Counted from the first letter of the stretch, positions 23,566-32,397 are shown. The stretch: 64,000 nt of DNA from VXNE01 sp963664635 (GCA_963664635.1 OY761542.1:806001-870000); one strand, 5' to 3'. Notes: generated from the sequence alone by a model not told the origin. Program-made: numbers and translations.

Positions 23566-25509
23566 GTGGTCGTCCTCGGACTCGGGCACCCCGCTTTGAG
23601 AGACGAGTTTCGCGTTCCGGGCCCACGCCGCGACCGCGGGTCGGCCCGCCACCTCGGCCACCTGAAACGCCTGCTGCCGTACGGTCGGCGCTATGCGTGG
23701 GTGCTCGGGGGAGCGCTCGGGGGACTCCTGGTGACGCGGCTGCTCGACGCCCTCGTCCCGCAGGCCCTGAAGATCGCCATCGACAGCCTGGCGGACGATG
23801 GCATCGAACCGAGCCTCGCGGGCCCGGCGCTGGCCATCCTGGGCATCGTCGCCGCGCGGTTCCTGGTCTACGTGCTGTCCCGCCGGGCGCTCAGGCGCAT
23901 CTCGATCTCGATCTGCTACGACCTGCGCAAGCGCTTCTTCAACCACGTCCAGTACCAGGGCCCGGCGTTCTTCAACCGGTTCGGCACCGGGGACCTCATG
24001 TCGCGCGCCGTCAACGACATCCGCATGATCCGCATGGTGGTGTCCTTTGGCTGGGTGACGGTGATCCTGTTCGGGTTCACGCTGGCGGCCGGCCTCTACT
24101 TCATGATCGACATGTCGCCGGAGCTGACCGCCTGGGTCGTGCTGCCGCTGCCGTTCGTGGCGCTGACCGCGTTCTTCATGGCGCGCGGCATGTTCCCGTA
24201 CTTCCGCGAGCGCCAGGAGGCCATGGCGGACGTCACGTCCTTCACCCAGGAGAACCTGAGCGGCATTCGCACCATCCAGGCGATGGCGCAGGAGGAGCAC
24301 GAGGTCGCGCGTTTCCGGCGCGTCGGCACGCGCTATGCCCAGAAGGTCTACCGGGCGACGCGCTACCAGGGGTTCATGAACCTGGCCATGTCGCTGCTGA
24401 TCCCCATCTCGCCGATCATCATCCTCTTCCACGGCGGTTCCCTCGTCCTCGGGGGCGCGCTGTCGGTGGGCGAGTTCACGGCGTTCTCCGCGTACCTGAT
24501 GATGGTCTCGGGCTCCATCACGTCGATCGGCTGGTCGCTGTCTCTGTTCACGGCGGCAGCCGCGGGAACACAGCGCATCTTCGAGGTGCTCGACACGCCG
24601 CGCGAGGTCGCCGACGTCGTGGACGGCGATTCATGCGAGGGGCAAGCCCCTCGCGCTCCCCGGCTGAAGGCTCCGCCCCCGGCGGAGGTGCGTGGAGAGC
24701 TCTCGTTCACGGACTTCCGTTACGCGCACCCCGGAGCGGCCAGACCGACGATCGACTCCATCGATCTCGAGGTCTCGGCGGGAGAGACGGTGGCGTTGCT
24801 CGGGCGCGTTGGGTCGGGCAAGTCCACGCTCCTGAAGGCCGCCGTCAGGCTGCTCGATACGCCCCGCGGCATGGTGTTCCTCGACGGCAGGGACGTGTGC
24901 GACCTGTCGCTCGCGCGGCTGCGCGAGGCGATCACGCTGGTGCCGCAGGACCCGTTCCTGTTCTCGACCACGCTGCGGGACAACCTCACCTACGACGCTC
25001 CGGGACGCCCGGACGACGTCATCCGGCGGGCGGCCGAAGCCGCGGGGCTCGGCGACACCCTGCGGGAACTCGGGGACGGTCTCGACACCGAGGTGGGCGA
25101 ACGCGGCATCACGCTCTCGGGCGGCCAGAAGCAGCGCGCGACGCTCGCGCGGGGCCTGATCCGCAACGCGCCCGTGCTGCTCCTCGACGACTGCTTCTCG
25201 AGCGTCGACACCGAGACGGAGGACCGGATTCTCCAGCACCTGCAGCGGGTGCGCGGGGGACGCACGACGCTGCTCGTTTCGCACCGTGTCTCCACCGCGC
25301 GGCACGCCGACCGCATCTACGTGCTCGACAACGGCCACGTGCTCGAATCTGGCACGCATGCCGAACTGCTGGCGCGCGGCGGCTACTACGCGGACCTCGA
25401 AGCCGTGCAGAGCAACCAGGACCGCGACCGGGCGCGCAAGAGCCGCCTGCTGCACGACCTGGAAGCGGATGTGCCGGTCCTGGCGTCCGCCGTGAGAGGT
25501 GATGGGTGA
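23566..25509 (+). CDS. ABC exporter half-transporter A (degenerate ATP site; repeat insertion)
   Basis: A type-I ABC exporter of 647 residues: six transmembrane helices (about 40-330), then an ATPase with Walker A LGRVGSGKST (about 410), signature LSGGQKQR (about 515), Walker B LLLDDCFSS and H-loop VSHRVS. Asp replaces the catalytic Glu after Walker B, marking the non-catalytic partner of a heterodimer. Residues about 355-369 (SCEGQAPRAPRLKAP) come from a copy of the palindromic element inserted in frame in the linker. The start may be GTG 23566 or TTG 23596. GTGA overlap couples it to the next gene. Confidence 0.85.
   Translation: MVVLGLGHPALRDEFRVPGPRRDRGSARHLGHLKRLLPYGRRYAWVLGGALGGLLVTRLLDALVPQALKIAIDSLADDGIEPSLAGPALAILGIVAARFLVYVLSRRALRRISISICYDLRKRFFNHVQYQGPAFFNRFGTGDLMSRAVNDIRMIRMVVSFGWVTVILFGFTLAAGLYFMIDMSPELTAWVVLPLPFVALTAFFMARGMFPYFRERQEAMADVTSFTQENLSGIRTIQAMAQEEHEVARFRRVGTRYAQKVYRATRYQGFMNLAMSLLIPISPIIILFHGGSLVLGGALSVGEFTAFSAYLMMVSGSITSIGWSLSLFTAAAAGTQRIFEVLDTPREVADVVDGDSCEGQAPRAPRLKAPPPAEVRGELSFTDFRYAHPGAARPTIDSIDLEVSAGETVALLGRVGSGKSTLLKAAVRLLDTPRGMVFLDGRDVCDLSLARLREAITLVPQDPFLFSTTLRDNLTYDAPGRPDDVIRRAAEAAGLGDTLRELGDGLDTEVGERGITLSGGQKQRATLARGLIRNAPVLLLDDCFSSVDTETEDRILQHLQRVRGGRTTLLVSHRVSTARHADRIYVLDNGHVLESGTHAELLARGGYYADLEAVQSNQDRDRARKSRLLHDLEADVPVLASAVRGDG
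24631..24673 (-). repeat. Palindromic element inside the ABC exporter gene
   Basis: A full copy of the 43-bp element in reverse orientation, with hairpin GCGAGGGGCAAGCCCCTCGC, lying in frame between the transmembrane and ATPase domains. It adds a 14-15 residue peptide (CEGQAPRAPRLKA) nearly identical to that read in the leader of the cytochrome gene at 30.7 kb. Confidence 0.9.
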
Positions 25510-27551
25510 GCGAAGTGGCCGGCAGGGCGACGGGCGCCGCCACGCGCGACTACTCCGCGTTCGACGCGGAGCTGACCCACCAGGCGCTGAACGTGCACCT
25601 GTTCGTGCGGCTGCTCGGCTGGATGAAGCCGTACCGGATCACGCTGTTCACCAGTCTCGCGCTGGTGGTCGCCGCTGCGGCGATGAGCGTGCTGCTGCCC
25701 GTCATCCAGGGGCGGGTGGTGGTCGATACGATCCTGGTGCCGAACGCCTCATCCGCGGAGCTGCCGGACTACGGCCTGCTGGACGCGACGGACTGGCTGG
25801 TGTCGGCCCTTTCGGTGGAGCCCCTGACGGCGGCGGTCCTGCTCTTCATCGTGCTCGTGCTCGCCCAGGCGCTGCTCATGTTCGCGCATCGGCTGACGCT
25901 GGCGAGCAGCGCGCTCAAGGCGCTGCGCGACCTGCGCCTCGACCTGTTCGCCGCCCTCGAGCACAAGCCGGCCTCCTTCTACGACCGGGTCGCCGTGGGC
26001 CGGGTGATGACTCGCGTCACGAACGACGTGGAGAACCTGTTCGACCTGCTGCTCGGCTTCGGGATGCTCGCTGGCGAGTTCGTGCCCTTTTTCCTGGCGC
26101 TCTTCCTGATGTTCCACATCAGCGGCGAGGTGACCGGGCTGCTCCTGTTGGTCATCCCGGTCGCGGCGGTCGCGACCTACGTCTTCCGCATGGCGATGCG
26201 CGAGATCTTCCGGCTGGTGCGGGACTCGGTCTCCGGACTGAACCAGTACATGCAGGAAGACCTGATGGGTATCGAGGTGGTGCAGCTCTCGGGGCGCGAG
26301 GCCAGGAACGCCAGGGAGTACCGCCGGCGCAACCAGGAGAACCGGAAGCAGGAGTTCCGGGCCATCGACCACGAGGTCGTGTTCGAGACCTTCAACACGA
26401 GCCTCGCGAGCATCGCCACCGCCGTCGTGATCTGGTATGGGGGCGGGGAGGTCGTGCGGGAGGAAATCTCGCTCGGCTCGATCATCCTCTTCAACCAGTA
26501 CATCAACATGATGATCAACCCGGTCGTCGCGGTGGGGCAGCAGTTCAACACGCTGTTCCGCTCCATGGCCTCGGGGGAGCGCATCTTCCAGGCGCTGGAC
26601 TGGGACGAGCGGATCCACGAGCCGCGGCGGCCGGTGCGGTTGCCGGAACGGCTGCGGGGCGAGATCGAGTTCCGCAACGTGTCGTTCGGTTATCCCGGCG
26701 GGGAGCAGGTTCTCAAGGACGTGTCCTTCCGTATCGCGCCCGGCGAGAAGCTCGCGATCGTCGGGCCGACCGGGTCGGGAAAGAGCACGGTGGTCCGGCT
26801 CCTGGCGCGCTTCTACGACTTCGACGACGGCATGATCTTCCTCGACGGCGCGGACGTGAACGGGATCGCCACACGGGACCTGCGCCAGCGCGTCGGCGTG
26901 GTGCTGCAGGACTTCCACGTCTTCTCGGGGACGGTGCTCGACAACATCGCGCTCAGCAACCCGGCCATCACCCGGGAGCGCGCGCAGTGGGCGGCGCGGG
27001 CGGCGAACGCGGACCCGTTCATCCGCCGGCTCCCGGAGGGCTACGACACGGAACTCGCGGAGCGCGGCCACAACCTGTCCCAGGGCCAGCAGCAACTGCT
27101 CGCCTTCGCCCGCGTGCTGGCGGCCGACCCGGAGATCCTGGTGCTCGACGAGGCGACCTCCAGCATCGACACGGGTTCCGAACTTGCGATCCAGGACGCC
27201 CTGCACCGCATCACCGAGGGGCGCACTTCCATCGTCATCGCCCATCGCCTGCAGACCATCCAGGAGTGCGACCGCGTGCTGGTGCTGCACCGCGGCAGGG
27301 TGCAGGAGCTAGGCACGCACGAGGAACTCATTGCGCAACGCGGGATCTACTACACGCTGCACGAACTGCAGTTCCAGGACAGCGCGGTGGCGGCGGAGCT
27401 GGGCGGGGCGGAAGCGCCCGCGGCGTCTGACGCAACGACGCGCTGGGACCAGGCCCCGGGTCGCGCCCCGGGCCAGGCTCCGGACAGCGCTCCGGACAGC
27501 GTCGGAAACGTGCCCGGATTTGGTCCCGACGAACGGGAAGAACCGTTGTAG
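25506..27551 (+). CDS. ABC exporter half-transporter B (catalytic partner)
   Basis: A 681-residue type-I exporter subunit: six transmembrane helices (about 45-335), Walker A GPTGSGKST (about 419), signature LSQGQQQ (about 523), Walker B LVLDEATSSID with catalytic Glu, H-loop IAHRLQT. The LSQGQ signature and intact Glu match the catalytic half of heterodimeric exporters such as YheH/LmrD/TM288. GTG 25506 overlaps the stop of half A. The C-terminal 50 residues are low-complexity Pro/Ala/Asp. Lipid or drug export is likely; substrate unknown. Confidence 0.87.
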   Translation: MSEVAGRATGAATRDYSAFDAELTHQALNVHLFVRLLGWMKPYRITLFTSLALVVAAAAMSVLLPVIQGRVVVDTILVPNASSAELPDYGLLDATDWLVSALSVEPLTAAVLLFIVLVLAQALLMFAHRLTLASSALKALRDLRLDLFAALEHKPASFYDRVAVGRVMTRVTNDVENLFDLLLGFGMLAGEFVPFFLALFLMFHISGEVTGLLLLVIPVAAVATYVFRMAMREIFRLVRDSVSGLNQYMQEDLMGIEVVQLSGREARNAREYRRRNQENRKQEFRAIDHEVVFETFNTSLASIATAVVIWYGGGEVVREEISLGSIILFNQYINMMINPVVAVGQQFNTLFRSMASGERIFQALDWDERIHEPRRPVRLPERLRGEIEFRNVSFGYPGGEQVLKDVSFRIAPGEKLAIVGPTGSGKSTVVRLLARFYDFDDGMIFLDGADVNGIATRDLRQRVGVVLQDFHVFSGTVLDNIALSNPAITRERAQWAARAANADPFIRRLPEGYDTELAERGHNLSQGQQQLLAFARVLAADPEILVLDEATSSIDTGSELAIQDALHRITEGRTSIVIAHRLQTIQECDRVLVLHRGRVQELGTHEELIAQRGIYYTLHELQFQDSAVAAELGGAEAPAASDATTRWDQAPGRAPGQAPDSAPDSVGNVPGFGPDEREEPL

Positions 27552-27575
27552 GGGACGGCCCTTGCGCAGCCGTCC
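27547..27575 (+). terminator. Hairpin behind the ABC exporter operon
   Basis: GGACGGC (27553-27559) pairs with GCCGTCC (27569-27575) right after the stop; no T-run follows. The left part TTGTAGGGGACGGCC resembles sequences at 9551-9564 and 50500-50510 (reverse strand), so it may be an intergenic repeat that doubles as terminator. Confidence 0.4.
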
Positions 27576-27616
27576 TCGCTACCCGCGAGCGGTGCCGGCA
27601 GGCGGCCATTGGTAGA

Positions 27617-28021
27617 ATGGAGGGGATGGCGTTACAGGTGCGAATCCGAGCCCGCGGCGAGCCCGCTCTACGGTCGCCCGAGCACTTCTCGCGCGAACTT
27701 GCCCCGCCGGATCCGTTCTTTTCCGTGCAGGACACGGGGGCGCGGGATGGGGCCATCAGGGCGCGCATCGCGCGGAGCACGGCGGGATGGCGCGTGCGTC
27801 CCACACCCGCGGAGTTTCATGTGGCCCTGCGTGCCGCGCATCCCACCGAACGTCAGCGCACGGTCGTGGAAATGTGGGCGCGGGAGGCTGCTCCCCGCGA
27901 GATACTGCTGGCATGGCTGCAGCAAGCCTACGACTGGCGCACGCTGGTGGCCGCGCTGCACCGCCACGGCCAAACTCGCCGTGGCGAGTTGAACGGCTAC
28001 CTCAACCTGTTCGCCGCCTGA
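27617..28021 (+). CDS. Hypothetical protein upstream of an AbiEii-like fragment
   Basis: A 134-residue protein, helical in its second half (TVVEMWAREAAPREILLAWL, then AYDWRTLVAALHRHG). I recognise no domain. An ATG nine bases later with GGAGGGG before it is an alternative start. Its position directly before a partial AbiEii-type nucleotidyltransferase resembles a toxin-antitoxin arrangement, but homology to AbiEi is not visible. Confidence 0.45.
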   Translation: MEGMALQVRIRARGEPALRSPEHFSRELAPPDPFFSVQDTGARDGAIRARIARSTAGWRVRPTPAEFHVALRAAHPTERQRTVVEMWAREAAPREILLAWLQQAYDWRTLVAALHRHGQTRRGELNGYLNLFAA

Positions 28022-28155
28022 TCGGCCGGGTGTGACGCCACGCGTGGATCGCGAAGAGAGGCTGACGTTGCCGGAACCCGCCGCCTTTTTCTGAAGGCGA
28101 CTGGGATCTCAGCGAACTCGACGTTCTGCTCCCGGGGCGGGAGGCGGTCGCGCGA

Positions 28156-28497
28156 GTGGACGGCAGACGGGTACGGACTCTGTCGAACGCGCAAATCCTG
28201 GGCGCCAAAATCGTCCACAGAGGCTTCGACGCGCTCCCCCGCGACATCTTCGATCTGGCGGTGGCCGCGACCCTCGACTTCCCCGCCTTCACGGAGGCCG
28301 TGGGCCTCTGCCTGCCGGCGGAGGTCGCGCTCCTGGCTGCGGAAACCCGAGCCACGGCCAACGCGTACAGGGCGAAGGCCCCCGACGTCATCGACCTTGC
28401 GGACACGCGCTGGGAAACCACCCGTCGGCAGGCGCCGGAGATCGTCGCGGACGCCTTGGCCGCGCATGGCGAACGGCTGGGACGACCGGGGGAGTAA
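28156..28497 (+). CDS. Partial AbiEii/AbiGii-type nucleotidyltransferase toxin
   Basis: The frame reads VARVDGRRVRTLSNAQILGA, KIVHRGFDALPRDIFDLAVA, a pattern typical of the middle and C-terminal part of AbiEii-type toxins. Conserved-looking sequence (SEGDWDLSELDVLLPGREA) continues upstream in frame to about 28065 but has no start codon, and the N-terminal nucleotidyltransferase GSxxxxxD motif is missing. It is therefore probably a 5'-truncated remnant, though a product from GTG 28156 (113 residues) is possible. Confidence 0.42.
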   Translation: MDGRRVRTLSNAQILGAKIVHRGFDALPRDIFDLAVAATLDFPAFTEAVGLCLPAEVALLAAETRATANAYRAKAPDVIDLADTRWETTRRQAPEIVADALAAHGERLGRPGE

Positions 28498-28550
28498 CTG
28501 CTCCCGCGCGAGACACAGCCTCGAAAAACACCAGGATGGGTGGTCCGTCC

Positions 28551-30935
28551 CTACCCGGCCTCGATCTCCCGTACGAGTCCTTCGTAGCGTGCGCCGAAGG
28601 ACTCCACGAGCCGCTTCGCGTAGCGGAGCGCGGCTTCGGTTTCGCCCGCGTCGCGCGTGATCGTGGCCAAGGCTTCCAGCGTGGCGCGATGCCCGCCGAA
28701 CCGGGTGAGGCTGCCCTCCAGGATCGAGATGGCCGAAGCGGGTTCGCCGGTGTTGTGCAGCGCGAGGGCGTAGACGTAGCCGTTGCGCAGGTGCTCCGGA
28801 TCCAGCTCGTACGCGCGCTGCAACTGTTCCAGAGCGCGCCCGGTCTGCCCCTGGCGGATGAGCCACAGACCGTACGCGTAGGCGGCGTCGGCGCTCGGCG
28901 GCTGCAGGCGCGCGGCGTCGGCCAGGTACGCCCCGCCCTCGACGTCCCGCCCGGTCGCCCGGTACAGGTCCGCGAGGTTCACCAGGGCGGGAATCCAGCG
29001 CGGTTCGATGGCGAGGGCGCGTTCGAGGGCGGCCTGGGCGGCCTCGGTCTCGCCGAGGGCGGTGTGGACGACCGCCAGGTTCGTGTGGGCCTCCGGGCGT
29101 TCCGCGTTCAGTTCCTGCACTTGGCGGTGTTCCTCAAGGGCGCCTTCGATGAGCGCGCGGTCGGTGGCGGAGACGGACTGGAGGAGGTACGGCGCCGCGG
29201 CCGGCACGGCGGCGACCCGGACGGCCAGCAGCGGATCCCGGAGCAGGCGTCGGACGGCCGCGTAACGGGGCGCCTCGGGCACGCGCGAGAGATGTTCGAG
29301 CGCTCCGAGCCGCACCAGCGGGTCCGCGTCGCGCAGGCCGGCGGCGATGGCGTCCTGGGAGTAGCCGAACTCGTAGGGACCGAGGGCGCGCAGGGCGCTC
29401 CGGCGTACGAGCGCGGGGAGGCCGGCATCGGCCGCGGCGGCGGAGAGCGCGCGCTCGGCGTCGAAACGTTGCGTGGTCGAAAGCGCCAGGATGTCGGCGG
29501 CTCCAGGGGCGGGGGTCGTGCCGCTACGCTGCGCGATCGTGTCGCGGGCCCATGCCGCGGACTCGTCTTCGTGGCATCCATTGCAGGCGTTGGGCGCGCC
29601 GAAGTCCACGGTCAGGTCCGGCCGCGGAACGCGAAAGCCGTGGTCGCGGCGGCTGTCGACGCCCATGTATACGCGGCTCGGCATGTGGCAGTCCACGCAC
29701 TGGAGATCGGCGTGGAAATGGTGGCTCGGATCGTCGTAGCGCCTGGCGTTCAGGGTCGGGAAGTCGGCGCGCGGGGTCTGCGAATGGCACTGCGTGCACA
29801 GCGCATCGCCGGCCAGCAACGGCTCCGCCGTGTGCGGGTCATGGCAGTTCCCGCAGGTGACGCCCTCCTGGTGCATCCGGCTCTGCAGGAAGGAGCCGTA
29901 GACGTAGACCTCCTCCCGGATCTGGCCGTCGGCGTGGTAGAGCGGCGGGGCGACGGCGGCGGGCAGGTAGTGGTCCAGGAACGCGGCGCCCGGCCGGAAT
30001 CCCTCGGCGAGCTGCGCCCGGCGGCTGTGACACGGCGCGCAGGTGTCGATCTCGCCGGCGGCCTCTCCGTAGGGTTCCATCGGCGCCGCGGCATGCAGCG
30101 AACCGGGGCCGTGACAGGCCTCGCAGCCGACGTTCATCTCGGAGTACGTGGTGGAGTACGCGCCGGCGCTGGGATCGAAGTGCTTGCGTACGTCGGTCGA
30201 GTGGCAGTCGGCGCAGATGGAGTTCCAGTTCTGCGAGTCCGCCGTCCAGTGGAGGATGTCGTCGTGGGCGATCCGCTCATCGGGATAGAGGTGGAACCAC
30301 CGGCGTCCTTCCGGACGGGCGTCCCAGGCCACCCCGAGCGCCTGCAGCCGGCCCTCTTTCATGCGAGGGGCAGGCCCCTCGCGCTCCCCGGCTGAGGGCT
30401 CTGGCTCGAGCAGGTATTGCTGCAGCGGTTCGATGCCGAACGTGTAGGCGACGCGGTAGGTCTCGATGGCGCCGGCCGGACCCTCGGTGTCGACGAAGTA
30501 CGCGTCGCCCTGCCGGTGGAAGCGGGTCGTGACGCCATCCTTGGTGAAGGAGGAGTCGTCGAAGTCGCCGACGACGGTGTCCGGTGCGGGAGGCTGCATC
30601 GCGAGATCGTGGTGGGAACCGGACCATCCTTCGAAGGCCCCGGCATGGCAGGACGCGCAGGCATCGCTGCCCACGTACGCGGCCTCTGCCGGCGGGAGCG
30701 GCTCCGGCGGCGGCGGTTCCGACGGTCCACACCCGGCCAGGAATAGAAGGACCGCGAGAGCCCTCAGCCGGGGAGCGCGAGGGGCTTGCCCCTCGCATGA
30801 GAGAGCAGCGCGAGGGGCTTGCCCCTCGCAATAAAGAGCAGCGCGAGGGGCCCGCCCCTCGCAATAAAGAGCAGCGCGAGGGGCTTGCCCCTCGCATGCA
30901 AGAGCCGACGCCTTCCCGGCGCCGTATCCCGTCAC
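28551..30935 (-). CDS. Octaheme cytochrome c lipoprotein with HEAT/TPR C-terminus
   Basis: The 794-residue protein has eight CxxCH heme sites (CASCH, CADCH, CEACH, CAPCH, CGNCH, CTQCH, CVDCH, CNGCH), then HEAT-like and tetratricopeptide repeats. A lipobox LFLAGC (Cys69) anchors it in the periplasmic membrane face. It should be a multiheme electron carrier or reductase-type cytochrome. GTG 30935 overlaps the PPK2 stop (GTGA) and is the only upstream start in frame. Residues 14-57 of the leader are four repeat-derived units (CEGQAPRAALY type), and another element copy encodes PSAGEREGPAPRMKE inside the heme domain. Confidence 0.82.
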   Translation of the reverse strand: MTGYGAGKASALACEGQAPRAALYCEGRAPRAALYCEGQAPRAALSCEGQAPRAPRLRALAVLLFLAGCGPSEPPPPEPLPPAEAAYVGSDACASCHAGAFEGWSGSHHDLAMQPPAPDTVVGDFDDSSFTKDGVTTRFHRQGDAYFVDTEGPAGAIETYRVAYTFGIEPLQQYLLEPEPSAGEREGPAPRMKEGRLQALGVAWDARPEGRRWFHLYPDERIAHDDILHWTADSQNWNSICADCHSTDVRKHFDPSAGAYSTTYSEMNVGCEACHGPGSLHAAAPMEPYGEAAGEIDTCAPCHSRRAQLAEGFRPGAAFLDHYLPAAVAPPLYHADGQIREEVYVYGSFLQSRMHQEGVTCGNCHDPHTAEPLLAGDALCTQCHSQTPRADFPTLNARRYDDPSHHFHADLQCVDCHMPSRVYMGVDSRRDHGFRVPRPDLTVDFGAPNACNGCHEDESAAWARDTIAQRSGTTPAPGAADILALSTTQRFDAERALSAAAADAGLPALVRRSALRALGPYEFGYSQDAIAAGLRDADPLVRLGALEHLSRVPEAPRYAAVRRLLRDPLLAVRVAAVPAAAPYLLQSVSATDRALIEGALEEHRQVQELNAERPEAHTNLAVVHTALGETEAAQAALERALAIEPRWIPALVNLADLYRATGRDVEGGAYLADAARLQPPSADAAYAYGLWLIRQGQTGRALEQLQRAYELDPEHLRNGYVYALALHNTGEPASAISILEGSLTRFGGHRATLEALATITRDAGETEAALRYAKRLVESFGARYEGLVREIEAG
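30359..30402 (-). repeat. Palindromic element inside the heme domain of the cytochrome gene
   Basis: A 43-44 bp copy whose hairpin has one changed loop base (GCGAGGGGCAGGCCCCTCGC on the plus strand). The gene reads it in the orientation opposite to the ABC exporter copy, giving EPSAGEREGPAPRMKEG, again without a stop or frameshift. Confidence 0.9.
30756..30895. repeat. Array 2: four hairpins at exact 33-bp spacing in a gene leader
   Basis: Hairpins of 20 bp lie at 30777, 30810, 30843 and 30876, exactly 33 bp apart, linked by short spacers such as GAGAGCAGC and AATAAAGAGCAGC. The first unit also has the full GAGAGCCCTCAGCCGGGGA lead. Because 33 is a multiple of three, the cytochrome frame passes through all four as 11-residue units with Cys at residues 14, 25, 36 and 47. 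The third hairpin has a CC-for-TT loop variant. Confidence 0.92.
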
Positions 30936-31870
30936 TCGTTCTCGAGCGCCGTTCGAGCCGCCTGCAGCGTTTCGGGATCGGCCAGCAGCGGGTCGGGACG
31001 CTTCAGATCGAGCTTGGCGATCTCGTGCACCAGGATCGACGCCACGGCCAGGCGCGCGAACCACTTGCGGTCGGCGGGCACCACGTACCAGGGGGCGCGC
31101 GGGGTCGAGGTGGCTCCGAGCGTCGCCTCGTAGGCTTCCGTATAGGCGTCCCAATGCTCGCGGTCGCGGATGTCCGACGGCGAGAACTTGAAGTGCTTCG
31201 TCGGTTCCCGCAGGCGGCGCAGGAAACGCGTCTTCTGTTCTTCCTTCGACACGTTCAGGAAGATCTTGACGATCGCCGTGCCGTTGCGGGTCAGGTAATC
31301 CTCGAAGGTTGCGATGTCGCGCAGCCGGTCGTCCCAGACGTCCTCGCCGACGAGCGACGGGTGGAGGTGCTGCGACCGGAGATGCTCCTGGTGCACGCGC
31401 ACCACCAGCACCTCCTCGTAGTGCGAGCGGTTGAAGACGCCGACCTTGCCCTGCGCGGGGAGGTACCGGTGGTAGCGCCAGAGGAAATCGTGACGCAGCT
31501 CCTCGGCGTTGGGCACGTCGAAGGACGTCACGTCGCAACCCTGTGGATTCATGCCGGACATGACGTGGCGGATCAGGCTGTCCTTGCCGGCGGCGTCGCG
31601 GCCCTGCAGGACGAGGAGCACGGCCCATTGCCCCTGGGCCGCGAGGGCCCGCTGGCGTCCGGTGAGCCACGCGGTGTGGGCGCGCAGGAGCGCGCGCGCG
31701 AGTGGGCGGTCGATGGCGGTGAAGGGACCCGTCTCGGCGGGGTCGTGATCGTCCAGGCGCACCGCGCCCGGCGCGACCCGGTAACGGCGAATGGCCTCGG
31801 TCAACTCGAGGGCGGCGCCGCCTTTCGTGCCCTTTACCCCGAGGTCCGCGAGGATGGAATCGTCGGCCAT
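30932..31870 (-). CDS. ppk2: Polyphosphate kinase 2 family protein
   Basis: A 312-residue PPK2 with Walker A GRDAAGKDSLIRHVMSG, the lid/Walker B region FNRSHYEEVLVVRV, and SKEEQKTRFLRRL and PWYVVPADRKWFARL, all diagnostic. PPK2 enzymes use polyphosphate to phosphorylate nucleoside mono- or diphosphates or do the reverse. Its stop overlaps the start of the octaheme cytochrome gene, so the two share an operon. A possible link of polyphosphate to the phosphate-responsive genes starting at 32.8 kb is only contextual. Confidence 0.9.
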   Translation of the reverse strand: MADDSILADLGVKGTKGGAALELTEAIRRYRVAPGAVRLDDHDPAETGPFTAIDRPLARALLRAHTAWLTGRQRALAAQGQWAVLLVLQGRDAAGKDSLIRHVMSGMNPQGCDVTSFDVPNAEELRHDFLWRYHRYLPAQGKVGVFNRSHYEEVLVVRVHQEHLRSQHLHPSLVGEDVWDDRLRDIATFEDYLTRNGTAIVKIFLNVSKEEQKTRFLRRLREPTKHFKFSPSDIRDREHWDAYTEAYEATLGATSTPRAPWYVVPADRKWFARLAVASILVHEIAKLDLKRPDPLLADPETLQAARTALENE

Positions 31871-31920
31871 CCGGGTGTCGCCTGCATTTCTCCCCTTGAG
31901 CGGCGGGTATTCTACCGCCC

Positions 31921-32397
31921 ATGCGCTGCTTCGTTGCCGCCTTCCTGCCCGCCGGGGTGCGGCACGCGTTCGCCGCGTTGCGTCCGGATGTCCGGCACGT
32001 GCGGTGGGTCGCGCCCGAGAAGTACCACGTCACCCTGCGCTTCCTGGGGGAGCTGGATGCCGGGGCAGTACCGCGCTGGCGGGACGCGGCGGCGCTGCTG
32101 GACGCGCGTTGTCCGGTCGATTGCCGCGCGACGGCCGTCGATGGATTCCCCAACCGGCGCGGCGCGCGGGTCGTCGTCGTGCGCATTGACTCGGATGGCG
32201 TCCTCGAGGAACTTGCGCGCCGGCTGCCTGGCTCGCCCGGGGACGCGGACCGTTTCCGCGCGCACGTCACGCTCGGACGGGCGCGGCGGCAGCCGATCCG
32301 GTTGCCGGGACCCGCGGCGTTCGACTTCCCGTTCCGGCTGGCGGGGGTGGGCCTCTACCGCAGCGTGGAGGGCCGCTATGAGCGGTTGGACGCATAG
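31921..32397 (+). CDS. thpR: RNA 2',3'-cyclic phosphodiesterase (2H family)
   Basis: A 158-residue 2H phosphoesterase with both HxTx motifs: HVTLRFLG near residue 36 and HVTLGRAR near residue 122. ThpR/LigT opens 2',3'-cyclic phosphates at RNA ends. RCFVAAFLPAGVRHAF is the usual N-terminus. It is divergent from PPK2 with a 50-bp gap and is followed by a small lipoprotein gene. Confidence 0.85.
   Translation: MRCFVAAFLPAGVRHAFAALRPDVRHVRWVAPEKYHVTLRFLGELDAGAVPRWRDAAALLDARCPVDCRATAVDGFPNRRGARVVVVRIDSDGVLEELARRLPGSPGDADRFRAHVTLGRARRQPIRLPGPAAFDFPFRLAGVGLYRSVEGRYERLDA

Noticed and set aside
23566..27551. ABC half A as an inactivated gene because of Asp after Walker B
   Set aside because: Asp at this place is normal for the non-catalytic half of heterodimeric exporters, and half B retains Glu.
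30756..30895. CRISPR-like array with 33-bp period
   Set aside because: The units are hairpins joined by near-identical short linkers; there are no unique spacers and no cas genes, and a gene reads through it.
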